Below, one piece after another: positions 61,347 through 64,000 of a stretch of DNA of 64,000 nucleotides; position 1 is the first letter of the stretch; each line of letters starts with the position of its first letter. Origin of the DNA: Caprimulgus europaeus. Its lineage: Eukaryota; Chordata; Aves; Caprimulgiformes; Caprimulgidae. A model generated the notes under the pieces. That model made no database searches, was not told where the DNA came from, and saw nothing but the letters and a program-made list of their open reading frames with translations. A program made the translations under genes and the position numbers. Location of the stretch: the NCBI GenBank assembly GCA_907165065.1, contig OU015528.1, forward strand, positions 72,087,474 to 72,151,473, in the 5' to 3' direction.

Positions 61347-64000
61347 CTGCAAAAATATAAAACAGATTATCCTGAAGGTTTGCCAAACAAATTGTCAGAG
61401 ACAGGTCTTGTTTTCAGGGGTAATGACAAATCTGAGGAAAACCTGGCATAAAAACAGGTACACGAGACCACAGTGGGAAGAGAAACTGTGAACTCTCTCC
61501 TTTATGCATGTGTGGATTATTAATCATGGGAAGCCAAGAAAGAGAATGCAGAACAGAGCCTTGGCATTTTCATGTTTAGAAAGAGGGAGCTCCTTCCTCT
61601 CTGACATACTAAGAGCAGAATACATAGTGACATATTTAGATTTTGACAAAAAATATAATGTTTATGTCTTCCCCAAATTCATATTGAAAATGTAATCAAA
61701 AGGGCCATTGACAGAGCTAGAAGTAAAAGGTTTGCTATCTCAGTAGAGACACAGCCATGTATAGTCAGCAGAATACTAATACTTGAAATCAATCTCTAGT
61801 CTTATTACTTTTGATTGAAAAATATATTGCCATAAGAAACTAAACACACTTAAAAATGATGCCAGCACCAACAGTAAGTCTTGATCTCAGGATTTCTAAC
61901 AGTATTACCTTTGATTCTAATTCCTAACTTACAATGACAGTATTATATACCACATTTTAGCTTGAAATACTAATGTTTGCATCAATCAACCTACTGTTTT
62001 GCAAAGCAAATAGACTTTATTCAGTGATTGATTAAAAGAGGCTTACTCCCTTGGTCAAATGTACAATTAAGGATAATTTAATGTGTTAAAGAGAGAAGTT
62101 AATTTTAGGATGCTTTGTGAAGGATATAGTGTTTCCTAACTAAACATAGATTCTATATTTCCAATTTGCTTCATGATGTCTAATTGAAACCATTTATAAT
62201 CAAGCTGGAAATATCTCAGTAACCATTTACTTTCTCCAAATATTCATAACACACTGTGGTTTTAAGAAGCATTTCAAGCAAAGCCACAGTAGCAGCATTT
62301 CCCTATTTAAATTGGATTTTTGAATCAATAAAATGAAATAAAATATGCTCTATGTTTACTGAAAACAGTAATTTTAAACTTGCGGTAAACTGTAATTGAC
62401 AATAACAAACTCCTGCACTTGTCAAGTAGGGCAATGTTTGTTTCCACTTCTTGGGCTTAGCTACAGGAAGGTATTTGTTCAGTGTTGACTTTAAAGTAAT
62501 TGTCTAATCATCCTAGTGATGGAATTTCACTGGCTGTTTGCAATAAAGAGACAGAGCTGGAGCGTGAAGACAGGCTAAGCCTCTGCTTTCCGTGCACTGC
62601 ACAGCATATCAAGTGAATAGGCATTGCCAGGTTCCCTTTGCAAAGTTCTAACCCTGGAGAGATTTAATAAAAATAATCCTTCACAGGCTTTTCATTTTTA
62701 ATTAAATAAAACCAAGGAGTCTAGAAAGGAAACAGTAGATGCAGCTTTCTCTGAAGTCTATCAACACCATTTTTGAGGTAACTGATGTCATTTCCAGAAG
62801 CATCACAGTCTAAATGCACTGAAAGAATTGACAAAGCAGGAGCAGAAATTCTGGCAGCAGCATGCTTCAGGCAGACTGCAGAAAGCAGTGGATTGCAGAG
62901 TCTATCAGCACCTTTGTGACTCTTAACAGTGGTTTTGTGTTTATTTATCTCTAAGCTCTACTCTCATTCCTTAGAGACTCCATTTTTACCCATTCAATAG
63001 CTAAGACCAAAGAATGCTGACTCTCAGAGATGCCTAATAGTAGGTTATTTTTGGCCTCTTTTCACTGTCACTCCTGTAATGGGAAAGGCAGTGGGATTCA
63101 GCTTACCAATATGCTGACCTTTTCTTTGGAGTGTGAAACTTAACACTGTGGGCTACAGCCTGAAACATGCTTTCTCTTCATGCTGCTGGAAAAGCATTGA
63201 AAAGACCTCTTAACTCTGCCCTAAATGAGCAGCCAAAAATGAACCCATTAATCCTCTGTTAGCTGGCACAGCCAGCTACTTCAGCCTCTGATGTGCTCTG
63301 CAACATATAGAGACAAACGTGACTAAATCCATTAACACCCAGGAAAGATCTGATTCCTCAAGTAACTTGTTCCATGACAATGGGAAAGTTACTTGTGCTC
63401 TTCTTTTATATCTGTTTGAGCTCCTATGCCTTTCCTGCTGGGGGGGCTACAATCCAGTCTGACCCAAATGTGGCCACTGAGAGCCAAGGGAGAGAAGCAT
63501 TGAAAGTGAGTGGAACTTAGGGCAACATTTTTGTAAATCATTGTCAACTTTGCTGAAGTGCTGTCTCAATGTTCTCTTTTCTTGCCAAAAAAACACCATT
63601 TAGTCTTCAGTGCTAGGAGATATCAATGTAAGCACTATAGTCATTAATATTGAAAATCCTGCAGATGTGCTATACAAAATGTCAAATAGGAAAGTAATAA
63701 TTCCCTTGAATTCAGCAGTTTTGCTAAAAATTTGATAATTTACTTATCTGTTTTCCTATACTAACTCAATGCCAGTGACTTACTTTGAACCACATCAATC
63801 AAACAAAAAAAACCATTTGGTATTAATGTCAGCACTGCTATAGTGGTCCAGCTTATTAGCCAAGGAGGTAAAATCATATTCATAATGTTTAAATCTCAGA
63901 TAATATCTTTTTTGGAGCATCTACTTCTGCATTTTGACCTATTCTGTAACACCAAGAGAGGCAGAGGAAAAGATTAATTTAAAATGAGAGAGGACATGCA
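61347..64000 (-). other. SEMA3E intron 10, partial
   Basis: Sequence upstream of exon 11 up to the window end. I searched it on the minus strand for the preceding Sema-domain exons and saw none, so this intron is at least 2654 bp. It is AT-rich unique sequence without recognisable repeats. Confidence 0.7.

Noticed and set aside
61347-64000. Search for the next upstream SEMA3E exon
   Set aside because: No Sema-domain sequence with splice sites found on the minus strand, so the preceding exon is placed beyond the window.

Overview
This window looks like a vertebrate nuclear chromosome, most likely from a bird. The genome is AT-rich and sparsely coding. Nearly all recognisable mobile DNA is CR1-type LINE, including copies that keep the CR1 3-prime end with its ATTCTATG-type terminal repeat. 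No CpG island, operon, bacterial gene, CRISPR array or tRNA/rRNA gene is visible. The order of bird cannot be fixed from the sequence alone.

The one protein-coding gene I can support is on the minus strand. It is the 3-prime half of a class 3 semaphorin, recognised as SEMA3E (collapsin-5 type). Seven coding exons with clean AG/GT borders lie at 61346-61124, 58647-58556, 57362-57321, 54885-54719, 49142-49075, 47565-47426 and 43519-43067. They join in one frame to give 394 residues plus a stop: the end of the Sema propeller, a PSI domain, a furin-type basic site, one Ig domain and a basic tail. The first part of the gene (signal peptide and most of the Sema domain) lies beyond position 64000. 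The secreted protein is known from the family to signal through plexin-D1 in axon and vessel guidance.

Positions 1 to about 43000 lie downstream of the stop codon: an unknown length of 3-prime UTR, then intergenic DNA. This stretch holds about ten CR1 pieces, long simple repeats (a pentanucleotide AGGAG array of about 195 bp at 17101 and an AATAG array at 6573 fused to a CR1 end) and AT-rich unique sequence. The 29.1-30.0 kb block is an older CR1-clade fragment on the minus strand carrying traces of endonuclease and the start of reverse transcriptase. Inside the gene, the largest element is a 1.5 kb CR1 at about 45290-46797, antisense to SEMA3E, with a frameshifted reverse-transcriptase relic.

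The most unusual structures not explained by ordinary annotation are: a pair of 146-bp direct repeats, about 90 % identical by hand count, at 46894 and 47702, bracketing one SEMA3E exon; a G-quadruplex-capable tract in a SEMA3E intron; a CTCF-like motif about 760 bp past the stop codon; and a recurrent class of A-rich/C-run tracts scattered through the window. I found no evidence of a wholly new biological system.
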